Positions 7,776 through 12,474 of a stretch of DNA of 12,474 nucleotides are shown piece after piece. This DNA is from JAJNPS01 sp031430315 (GTDB lineage: Bacteria > Pseudomonadota > Alphaproteobacteria > Rhodobacterales > Rhodobacteraceae). Under the pieces are notes generated by a model. That model had not been told where the DNA came from. It worked only from the letters and a program-made list of their open reading frames with translations, and searched no databases. The translations under genes were made by a program, and so were the position numbers. The first letter of the stretch is position 1; each line of letters begins with the position of its first letter. The stretch spans positions 1-12,474 of the forward strand of contig JANPBI010000256.1 in the NCBI GenBank assembly GCA_031430315.1, written 5' to 3'.

Positions 7776-7809
7776 GCCTCCGGCGGGGATATTTGAGGCA
7801 ACTGGAAAG
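7776..7809 (+). repeat. Dispersed Rhodobacteraceae-type intergenic motif upstream of bhcD
   Basis: The stretch GCCTCCGGCGGGGATATTTG followed by AGGCAACTGGAAAG has the form, as I recall it, of a short motif found in many intergenic gaps of Rhodobacteraceae genomes. It contains the small palindrome CCTCCGGCGGGG and a following ATATTTG. It lies directly before bhcD and overlaps its ribosome binding site (GGAAAGG, 7804-7810). It has no other copy in this window, so the dispersed nature is from memory and unverified. It may act as a transcript 3' end or processing signal. Confidence 0.45.
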
Positions 7810-7817
7810 GGCGCGTA

Positions 7818-8777
7818 ATGCTGATCATACCCGAGGCGCTGATTGCGGACCTTGTCTCGGCGGAGGACGCGTTCGCCGCCGTCGAGGCAACCTTTGCGGC
7901 GATGGCGCGAGGGGAGGCGTACAACTTTCCCGTGGTGCGCGAGGCGTTGGGCGAGGGGCGGCAGTATGGCTTCAAGTCGGGGCTGGACCGGACTGGCGGT
8001 ATGCTCGGGGTGAAGGCGGGGGGGTATTTTCCTGGCAACGCTGCCCGAGGGATCATCAACCATCAGTCGACGGTGTTCCTGTTCGACCCGGAGACGGGGC
8101 GGCCAACGGCGATGGTCGGGGGTGGTTTGCTGACGGCGCTGCGGACGGCGGCGGCGAGTGCCATTTCCATCGACCGGCTGGCGCGGGCGGATGCGAAGGT
8201 GCTGGGGATCGTCGGGGCGGGGCATCAGGCGGGGTTCCAGCTGCGGGCGGCGGCGCGGGTGCGCAAGTTTGACCGCGTAATCGCGTGGAACCTGCATCCG
8301 GAGATGCTGCCCAAGCTTGGGGCTATTGCCGCGGAGCTGGGGCTGCCGTTCGAGGCGGTCGGGTTGGAGCGGATGATTGAAGCGGATGTGATCATCACGA
8401 TCACCTCGTCACCTGCCGCAAGCCTGATGTCGGCCCATGTCGCGGATGGGTGCCATCTGGCCTGCATGGGGACCGATACGGTTGGCAAGCAGGAAGTGGA
8501 ACCAGCGTTGGTCGGCCGTGCGACAGTGTTCGCTGACGAGGTGGCGCAAAGCGTCACGTTGGGCGAAGCGCAGCATGCGGTGGGGATGGGGCTGAAGGCG
8601 TCCTCGGCGATCACGCCGCTTGGGGCGGTATTGGTGGGGGCGCATGCCGGGCGGAAATCGGCCAGGGAGGTGACGTTGTTTGACGGCACCGGCGTCGGGC
8701 TGCAGGACCTCGCGGTGGCGGGGGTGGCGATGCGAAGGGCCGAGGAGCGCGGGCTTGGGACGCGGGTCGAGGTCTGA
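7818..8777 (+). CDS. bhcD: Iminosuccinate reductase (BhcD)
   Basis: 319-residue NAD(P)H-dependent reductase of the ornithine cyclodeaminase / mu-crystallin family. In the cycle it reduces iminosuccinate to L-aspartate, regenerating the amino donor for BhcA. It shows GVKAGGYFPGN (64-74, the family lysine K66), GGLLTALRTAAASA (102-115, conserved Arg109), the Rossmann dinucleotide loop IVGAGHQAG (131-139) and the C-terminal LFDGTGVGLQDLAVA segment. The start at 7818 has GGAAAGG about seven bases upstream. It is last in the bhc cluster but separated from bhcC by 128 nt, unlike the tight spacing of A, B and C. The stop is 15 bases from that of the convergent methyltransferase gene. On sequence alone it could be an ornithine cyclodeaminase or delta-1-pyrroline-2-carboxylate reductase. 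Confidence 0.92.
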   Translation: MLIIPEALIADLVSAEDAFAAVEATFAAMARGEAYNFPVVREALGEGRQYGFKSGLDRTGGMLGVKAGGYFPGNAARGIINHQSTVFLFDPETGRPTAMVGGGLLTALRTAAASAISIDRLARADAKVLGIVGAGHQAGFQLRAAARVRKFDRVIAWNLHPEMLPKLGAIAAELGLPFEAVGLERMIEADVIITITSSPAASLMSAHVADGCHLACMGTDTVGKQEVEPALVGRATVFADEVAQSVTLGEAQHAVGMGLKASSAITPLGAVLVGAHAGRKSAREVTLFDGTGVGLQDLAVAGVAMRRAEERGLGTRVEV

Positions 8778-8792
8778 TCGGCGCCTGGTAGC

Positions 8793-9422
8793 CTATCGCA
8801 AGAGCCAGACGGTTTCCTTTGCCGCGACCCGCGCGATTCCACCGGTCGCGGGGCCGGAGTCCAGAAGCGTCAGGTCATAGTGCCCGACATAAAGGCGACG
8901 AATTTCGTCCTCGTCGATGGAAAAGGGCGGGCCGTCCATCAGGGTCTGGTCGTATTCAAAACAGATCATGAGTTGCGGTGCCGCTTTGGTGAGGTGGATT
9001 ACATGCGCGGCATAGCGGGTGCGCATGTCGGTGGGCAGGGCGACCAGGGCGGCCCGATCATAGGTCGCGGCGACCGGGCCGGTCCTGTCGGGTGTCATAT
9101 CGAAAAAATTGCCGACAAAGATGTCGATGTTCGGCGCGCTGTAGCGGCGCATCAGGCCTATATCGGTGATGTCAGGTGCGGCACCCAGGTCGTCAAATAG
9201 TTGCTGGATAGCCAGCTCGCTGAGCTCAACCCCGACAACGGCGTGGCCCCTTGACAGGAACCACGCAATGTCGCGCGTCTTGCCGCAAAGGGGGAGGAAG
9301 ATGCGCCCGCCTGGAGCGACGGACAAGGCGTGGAAATGTCTGACGAGGCGGGCATTGGCTTCGCCTTCGTGAAAGCCGATCTGGTTGGCTTGCCAGCGGC
9401 TGAGCCAGAAGTCGGGGTCCAT
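8793..9422 (-). CDS. tpm: Thiopurine S-methyltransferase (TPMT) family protein
   Basis: 209-residue SAM-dependent methyltransferase of the TPMT family; bacterial members methylate thiopurines and, in some species, selenium or tellurium oxyanions to volatile forms. The chosen start gives the canonical N-terminus MDPDFWLSRWQANQIGFHEG. It is followed by the SAM-binding segment RIFLPLCGKTRDIAWFLSRG, then VVGVELSELAIQQLF and, later, TYDRAALVALPTDMRTRYA. The frame is open upstream as far as 9653, but that would overlap the divergent gap gene, lacks family similarity, and would make the protein much longer than the roughly 210-220 residues usual for the family. The gene converges on bhcD and is divergent from gap. 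Substrate is unknown. Nothing ties it to glyoxylate metabolism. Confidence 0.88.
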   Translation of the reverse strand: MDPDFWLSRWQANQIGFHEGEANARLVRHFHALSVAPGGRIFLPLCGKTRDIAWFLSRGHAVVGVELSELAIQQLFDDLGAAPDITDIGLMRRYSAPNIDIFVGNFFDMTPDRTGPVAATYDRAALVALPTDMRTRYAAHVIHLTKAAPQLMICFEYDQTLMDGPPFSIDEDEIRRLYVGHYDLTLLDSGPATGGIARVAAKETVWLLR

Positions 9423-9511
9423 CGGGTTCTTCTTTGGGGAGAAGGTCGGGGATTGCAGTGGTTTGCGCAAGCGGCTTGGGGTGTGGTCGTGGATTTGTTT
9501 CGGGTACAAGA

Positions 9512-9521
9512 TTTGATCAAA
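9512..9521. promoter_or_regulatory. Perfect palindrome in the tpm-gap divergent gap
   Basis: TTTGATCAAA is a perfect 10-bp palindrome about 70-80 nt upstream of the gap start and about 90 nt upstream of the minus-strand tpm start. It lies in the only A+T-rich part of the 168-nt divergent region (9423-9590). It could be an operator, but it matches no regulator consensus I can name, and I see no convincing promoter hexamer pair here for either gene. Confidence 0.3.
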
Positions 9522-9590
9522 CGTTCGCGCTATCGGCATTGAACCAGGGATATTGGCGTGGTCAGACTTGGCCATCGGAGAGGGACCAGC

Positions 9591-10562
9591 ATGCGCGTCT
9601 TTATCAACGGGTTCGGGCGGATCGGGCGGTCGGTGCTGCGGGCCTGGGCGCAAGGGCCGGGGGCTTGGCCAGGGTTGGAGGTGGTCGGGATCAACGACAT
9701 CGCCAGCGCCGAAATGTGCGCCTATCTCTTTGAATATGACTCTGTCTTCGGACCCTGGCTAGGGACGGTCGCGCTGACGGATGAGGCGTTAGTGGTGGAT
9801 GGGCGAGCGATACCGTTGCACCGGACAGGGGATATCTCGACGCTCGATCTTCGCGGTGTCGATGTGGTGATGGAATGCACCGGGCGCGCCGACAGCCGCG
9901 AGGTCGCAGAGCGCGGGTTGCGGGCCGGGGCGCGTCGGGTGCTGGTGTCGGGGCCGTCGGCGGCGGCGGATGTGACGGTCGTGCTGGGCGCGAATGACGA
10001 GGTGTTGGGGGATCAGCGGATCGTGTCGAACGCATCCTGCACGACGAATGCTTTGGCGCCTTTGGTGCGGCTCTTGGATGCGGAGTTCGGGGTGGTGACG
10101 GGGTCGATGGTGACGATCCATTGCTATACCGGATCGCAACCGACGATTGATGCCCCGGCGGCGGTTTTTTCGCGCAGCCGGGCGGCGGCGCTGTCGATGG
10201 TGCCGACCACGACCTCGGCGCAAAGGTTGCTGGACGTGGTGCTGCCGGCGCTTTCTGGGCGCATCGAAGGGTCGGCGGTTCGGGTGCCGGTTGCATCGGT
10301 GTCGGCGGTAGATTTGTGCGTGATCACAGAACGGGTGGCCACGGTCGAGGCGGTGAATGCTGTATTTCGCAGGGCGGGTGGGGTGATCGGGACCACGGAT
10401 CGGGCGCTGGTGTCTTCGGATTTGCGGGCGCGGGGGGAGAGCATCGTGATGGCCTGCCCGGAGACGCGGGTGACGCCGCAGGGGCTGCTGCGGGTCTTTG
10501 GGTGGTATGATAATGAGTGGGGGTTTTCGAATAGGATGTTGGATGTAGCGGGGCGGATGTGA
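9591..10562 (+). CDS. gap: Type I glyceraldehyde-3-phosphate dehydrogenase (divergent paralogue)
   Basis: 323-residue GAPDH, the NAD-dependent enzyme oxidising glyceraldehyde 3-phosphate with phosphate uptake in glycolysis/gluconeogenesis. N-terminal Rossmann motif INGFGRIGRS (5-14); NDI with Asp36 suits NAD preference. The catalytic cysteine is C150 in SNASCTTN and its partner is H177 in TIHCYTGSQ, with the usual 27-residue spacing. It ends with GWYDNEWGFSNRMLDV. The ATG at 9591 follows GGAGAGGG by six bases and matches the family start; a GTG at 9558 is rejected. Several positions differ from common GAPDHs: VRVPVASVSAVDL instead of VPTPNVSVVDL, GANDE instead of GVNHE, and PTTTSAQ instead of S/T-TGAA. 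It is therefore probably a secondary paralogue, not the main glycolytic copy. A damaged copy of its last 139 coding bases lies 774 bp downstream. Confidence 0.88.
   Translation: MRVFINGFGRIGRSVLRAWAQGPGAWPGLEVVGINDIASAEMCAYLFEYDSVFGPWLGTVALTDEALVVDGRAIPLHRTGDISTLDLRGVDVVMECTGRADSREVAERGLRAGARRVLVSGPSAAADVTVVLGANDEVLGDQRIVSNASCTTNALAPLVRLLDAEFGVVTGSMVTIHCYTGSQPTIDAPAAVFSRSRAAALSMVPTTTSAQRLLDVVLPALSGRIEGSAVRVPVASVSAVDLCVITERVATVEAVNAVFRRAGGVIGTTDRALVSSDLRARGESIVMACPETRVTPQGLLRVFGWYDNEWGFSNRMLDVAGRM
10421..10559 (+). repeat. Direct repeat, copy A (3' end of intact gap)
   Basis: Final 139 coding bases of gap. They align without gaps to 11195-11333, with about 115 of 139 identical by eye (97 of 114 over the last 38 codons). 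Together the copies bracket a 635-nt lower-GC segment carrying the membrane-protein gene at 10687-11169. Copy A keeps the conserved DNEWG and is taken as the functional end. Confidence 0.85.
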
Positions 10563-10610
10563 AGGGGATAAGAAGAAGTATTTGTCCGCTCGTTTCCGGC
10601 TTGACTCAAA

Positions 10611-10633
10611 CAATCAATCAATCAGTCAATCAA
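10611..10633 (+). repeat. Imperfect tetranucleotide repeat (CAAT/AATC)n in leader of the 160-residue gene
   Basis: About five and a half CAAT-type units run in tandem, with one interruption by CAGT. A TTGACT hexamer (10601-10606) precedes the tract and a TATACT hexamer (10639-10644, five of six to the -10 consensus) follows it. The spacing between them is 32 bp, too long for a normal sigma70 promoter in the present state. The tract is in the A+T-rich leader of the 10687 gene. Confidence 0.6.
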
Positions 10634-10686
10634 CAAATTATACTTTCTAGTTTGAGTGAAGCAACAGTTTAAGGAGATTTTTAAGA

Positions 10687-11169
10687 ATGGCCAGTTATGA
10701 ACGCACCTATGGAACGGCGCGCGCAATTTTCTCGCTTCTTGAAGTCGTTAGTTGGTTGGTTGCGGTCGGAGGAGTCATCGCCGTTTTCGCGGGCCTTGTT
10801 GGGATGAGCGATACCCGAAGTGCGTTTGAAGCTTCCATGGCCGCCGGAGTCTTATTCTCGGGTGTTTTCTTTGTTCTAACAGGGCTGATGTCAGTCGCTT
10901 TTGTTCAGAGCAGTCGCGCCAATGTCGATCAAGCTGAGATGTCGCGGGATATGTTGGCCTTGATGCGAAAAGAGGGGCGTCCTCAGAATGTAGTTGCTGC
11001 GGTGACAGGCAAAAGTGCGCCAGAGGCGACGAGATATTCTGATGTTGGAGCGCTCATGAAAGTCTATAAAGGGTTCAACATCGTCAGACATGAGGACGGA
11101 GTTTCGGTGTCAGGCAGCGTTTTCTCAGGAATACTTGAGGCCGAGAAGTTTATTGATGGGATGAAATAG
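10687..11169 (+). CDS. Hypothetical two-helix membrane protein, low GC
   Basis: 160-residue protein that I do not recognise as a named family. Residues about 13-40 (AIFSLLEVVSWLVAVGGVIA and following) and about 50-74 (MAAGVLFSGVFFVLTGLMSV and following) form two membrane helices joined by a short polar loop. A charged stretch at 78-100 may continue as a helix. The C-terminal 35 residues (YKGFNIVRHEDGVSVSGSVF and following) resemble a small beta-beta-alpha module, ending LEAEKFIDGMK, that I have seen at the end of short bacterial proteins; this is impression only. AAGGAG (10671-10676) precedes the ATG by ten bases. Codon use and base composition are clearly less GC-rich than the neighbours, and the gene sits between an intact and a decayed gap 3' end, so recent acquisition is likely. 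No transposase or integrase motifs. Confidence 0.72.
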   Translation: MASYERTYGTARAIFSLLEVVSWLVAVGGVIAVFAGLVGMSDTRSAFEASMAAGVLFSGVFFVLTGLMSVAFVQSSRANVDQAEMSRDMLALMRKEGRPQNVVAAVTGKSAPEATRYSDVGALMKVYKGFNIVRHEDGVSVSGSVFSGILEAEKFIDGMK

Positions 11170-11194
11170 TTGCGATCGGTCAATATTGCCGCTG

Positions 11195-11342
11195 TTTGCG
11201 CGCAAGGGCGGGAAGCAGCGTGATGGCCTGTCCGGAGACGCGGGTGACGGCGGGGGGGATGTTCCGGGTGTTCGGGTGGTATGACAGTAAATGGGGGTTT
11301 TCGAACCGGATGCTGGATGTGGCGGGGCGGATGGGGGCTTGA
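11195..11342 (+). pseudogene. Decayed fragment of a second gap 3' end (direct repeat copy B)
   Basis: In frame from 11220 it reads VMACPETRVTAGGMFRVFGW and then YDSKWGFSNRMLDVAGRM, closing at TGA 11340-11342. It matches the C-terminus of the intact gap at 32 of 38 residues. The conserved YDNEWG has become YDSKWG, there is no start codon or upstream GAPDH sequence, and the reading ends two residues later than the intact gene. About eight of the base differences are synonymous, which suggests the copy once evolved as a coding paralogue before losing its 5' part. It probably marks a tandem gap pair broken by deletion or insertion, or a site where an element replaced the gene end. Confidence 0.85.
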
Positions 11343-11356
11343 CGGGCTGAAGCCCG
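11343..11356 (+). terminator. Short perfect hairpin after the gap remnant
   Basis: CGGGCTGAAGCCCG is a perfect inverted repeat (CGGGCT / AGCCCG) directly after the stop codon of the gap remnant, followed by GCCCTCCGGG. There is no T-tract, so it is not a classical rho-independent terminator. Hairpins of the form GGGC-TTCA-GCCC are, from memory, common dispersed repeats in Rhodobacteraceae. It may stop or stabilise transcripts from the left. Confidence 0.4.
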
Positions 11357-11413
11357 CCCTCCGGGTTGCGCGGATTTGGCTTGCGTGGTGTGGTGGGGGC
11401 GGAGGTGCGGCCC

Positions 11414-11773
11414 ATGAACACCGTTGCCATGATCCTGATCGGCGTGATCGCTGCGCTGCATCTGTACATCCTGTGGTTCGAGATGTTTGCCTGGGAAAGC
11501 CGGGGGCCAAGGATTTTCCGGGATTTTCCGCCGAATCTGTTCGCCCCAACCAAGGTGATGGCGGCCAATCAGGGGCTGTATAACGGGTTTCTGGCGGCGG
11601 GGTTGATCTGGGCCCTGGTCATCCGCGACCCGGACTGGCAGCGCAACGTCGCGGTGTGTTTCTTGCTATTCGTGCTGGTGGCGGGCGTCTATGGGGCAAT
11701 GACCGCGTCGCGGCGCATCTTGTACGTGCAAGCCTTTCCAGCGCTGATTGCCCTGATGGTAGTGCATTTCTGA
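11414..11773 (+). CDS. DUF1304 family membrane protein
   Basis: 119-residue integral membrane protein of the DUF1304 family, function unknown. Four hydrophobic segments are visible at about 4-22, 55-70, 78-98 and 103-118. The family pattern is clear: HLYILWFEMFAWES (16-29) at the end of helix 1 and ANQGLYNGFLA (51-61) entering helix 2. Start choice: the ATG at 11414 is preceded by GGAGG (11401-11405) at eight bases and begins directly with the first helix. An in-frame ATG at 11366 would add 16 residues of low-complexity leader not expected in the family. The gene stands alone between the gap remnant and the cold-shock gene, and its GC-rich codon use matches the host. Confidence 0.87.
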   Translation: MNTVAMILIGVIAALHLYILWFEMFAWESRGPRIFRDFPPNLFAPTKVMAANQGLYNGFLAAGLIWALVIRDPDWQRNVAVCFLLFVLVAGVYGAMTASRRILYVQAFPALIALMVVHF

Positions 11774-11933
11774 GCGTGGACCTTGGCGGGAATATGCCGT
11801 GGTTCTGGCCTTGACCGTTGAAAGGCTTGCTTTTCCCACAAAAAAGGTGCAATTGACCCGTGCGAAAACGCTGCTCGTCGACCCTGCTGTTCCCTCTGCG
11901 GCCCAGTTCTCGATCTAGGAGTGACCAAGCCGG

Positions 11934-11955
11934 GCCATCGCATTACGCGGATGGC
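11934..11955 (+). promoter_or_regulatory. Hairpin in cspA leader next to the ribosome binding site
   Basis: GCCATCGC (11934-11941) can pair with GCGGATGGC (11947-11955) with a single bulged G and a five-base loop. It ends six bases before the ribosome binding site GAGGAG (11962-11967) of the cold-shock gene. Cold-shock mRNAs often have structured, temperature-sensitive leaders. The rest of the 202-nt gap (11774-11975) shows no gene and no confident promoter; TTGACC occurs at 11811 and a run of A at 11839. Confidence 0.4.
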
Positions 11956-11975
11956 GACACTGAGGAGACACGACG

Positions 11976-12182
11976 ATGGCTCAAGGCACCGTCAAATGGT
12001 TCAATTCCACCAAAGGCTTCGGCTTTATTGCTCCGTCGACCGGCGGCAAAGATGTGTTCGTTCACATCTCGGCCCTGGAACGCGCTGGCATCCGTCAGTT
12101 GAATGACGGTCAAGCTGTGACCTTTGACATCGAATCGGGCCGTGATGGCCGCGAATCGGCGACGAACCTCGCACTGGCATAG
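11976..12182 (+). CDS. cspA: CspA-family cold-shock protein
   Basis: 68-residue single cold-shock domain, a small five-stranded beta barrel that binds single-stranded RNA/DNA and acts as an RNA chaperone in the cytoplasm. RNP1 is KGFGFI (13-18) and RNP2 is VFVHIS (27-32); the start MAQGTVKWFNSTKGFGFI is the family consensus. Length is typical. GAGGAG (11962-11967) lies eight bases before the ATG. The gene is monocistronic, with a 202-nt upstream gap that could hold a long leader and a strong intrinsic terminator downstream. Alphaproteobacteria usually carry several csp paralogues, so the exact symbol (cspA, cspE or other) cannot be decided, nor whether this copy is cold-inducible. Confidence 0.95.
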   Translation: MAQGTVKWFNSTKGFGFIAPSTGGKDVFVHISALERAGIRQLNDGQAVTFDIESGRDGRESATNLALA

Positions 12183-12216
12183 TTTTTCTCCGGCGTTATG
12201 TCGGGTGAATTCGGGA

Positions 12217-12247
12217 ACGGGGGTAGCGCAGGCTGCCCCCGTTTTTT
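12217..12247 (+). terminator. Rho-independent terminator of the cold-shock gene
   Basis: ACGGGGGTAGC (12217-12227) pairs with GCTGCCCCCGT (12232-12242) over 11 bp with one G-U pair, around the loop GCAG. The downstream arm ends in a run of six T (12242-12247). It lies 35 nt after the cspA stop. The last T of the run is the first base of the TCA that encodes the stop codon of the convergent allA-like gene, so the two gene ends share this structure. Confidence 0.88.
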
Positions 12248-12474
12248 CATGGCCGGAGGACGGTCCAGGGGGTGGCGTAGCGGTGTTCCTGCAGGTTTGA
12301 CCCGGGGCCGATGCGGTCGATGACGGCGAAAAGCCCGGGGGCGTGGAGCGGGGTGAGGACGCCGTGCCAGGTGTCTCGGTGCAGGTTGATGCCTTGCGCG
12401 CCATTGGTGAGGAAAGCGCGGGGTGGAGTGCCGGGATCTGTGGCGACGATGATCAGGAACGGATGTTCGGTCAT
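12247..12474 (-). CDS. allA: Ureidoglycolate lyase (AllA-like), 3' part only
   Basis: C-terminal 75 residues of a ureidoglycolate lyase, which splits ureidoglycolate into glyoxylate and urea in purine/allantoin breakdown. The diagnostic stretch is GINLHRDTWHGVLTPL, followed by FAVIDRIGPGSNLQEHRY, close to the family's GxNYHRGTWHHPLLAL and FLVIDR patterns. The Met at 12474 is at the window edge; family members are about 160 residues with this block in the second half, so the Met is probably internal and the gene continues to the right. It converges on cspA, sharing its terminator. The glyoxylate it releases is the substrate of the bhc cycle encoded about 3.5 kb away. Confidence 0.8.
   Translation of the reverse strand: MTEHPFLIIVATDPGTPPRAFLTNGAQGINLHRDTWHGVLTPLHAPGLFAVIDRIGPGSNLQEHRYATPWTVLRP

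Noticed and set aside
7690..7817. Intrinsic terminator ending the bhcABC transcript
   Set aside because: Small inverted repeats exist (CGACG / CGTCG at 7701-7719), but none is followed by a T-run.
9423..9653. N-terminal extension of the TPMT-family frame to 9653
   Set aside because: It would overlap the divergent gap gene, adds 77 residues without family similarity, and the Met at 9422 gives the exact TPMT N-terminus and normal length.
10563..11194. Insertion sequence
   Set aside because: No transposase motifs and no terminal inverted repeats; the flanking repeats are 139-bp gene fragments at about 83% identity, too long and diverged for a target-site duplication.
11281..11583. 100-residue plus-strand frame over the gap remnant and DUF1304 start
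   Set aside because: It reads the remnant and the DUF1304 gene in a wrong frame; DUF1304 itself is clearly coded from 11414.

Overview
The window is high-GC alphaproteobacterial DNA, most likely from a member of the Rhodobacteraceae (Roseobacter/Paracoccus-like). The reasons are a complete beta-hydroxyaspartate cycle cluster in the bhcR / bhcABCD order known from Paracoccus denitrificans, dispersed GC-rich palindromic motifs of a kind I associate with this family, and the GC-rich third-position codon use of most genes. No tRNA, rRNA, CRISPR array or transposase was seen.

Layout. 1-2603 (+): large 3' part of a MmeI-like (type IIL/IIG) restriction-modification methyltransferase, with an internal lower-GC block where target recognition domains usually sit. 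2702-3400 (+): DUF533/TerB-like inner-membrane protein. 3401-4210 (-): IclR-type regulator bhcR, whose stop codon directly abuts that of the DUF533 gene. 4211-4363: divergent control region with an IclR-operator-like palindrome. 4364-8777 (+): bhcA, bhcB, bhcC and bhcD. A, B and C are tightly packed; D lies behind a 128-nt gap holding an 11-bp phased repeat and a dispersed motif. 8793-9422 (-): thiopurine S-methyltransferase family protein. 9591-10562 (+): divergent type I GAPDH. 10687-11169 (+): low-GC two-helix membrane protein of unknown function. 11195-11342: decayed copy of the gap 3' end. 11414-11773 (+): DUF1304 membrane protein. 11976-12182 (+): CspA-family cold-shock protein with a strong rho-independent terminator. 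12247-12474 (-): 3' part of a ureidoglycolate lyase (allA-like) gene running off the window.

How the genes work together. BhcA transaminates glyoxylate to glycine with aspartate as amino donor. BhcC condenses glycine with a second glyoxylate to beta-hydroxyaspartate. BhcB dehydrates this to iminosuccinate, and BhcD reduces iminosuccinate to aspartate. The net product from two glyoxylates is oxaloacetate, so the cell can grow on glycolate/glyoxylate without losing CO2. BhcR is the local regulator. Ureidoglycolate lyase at the right edge also releases glyoxylate, so purine/allantoin breakdown could feed the same cycle; that link is inference.

The cycle itself is published. The less explained items are the composition shift inside the methyltransferase, the gap 3'-end duplication bracketing a foreign-looking gene, and the helically phased 11-bp repeat between bhcC and bhcD.
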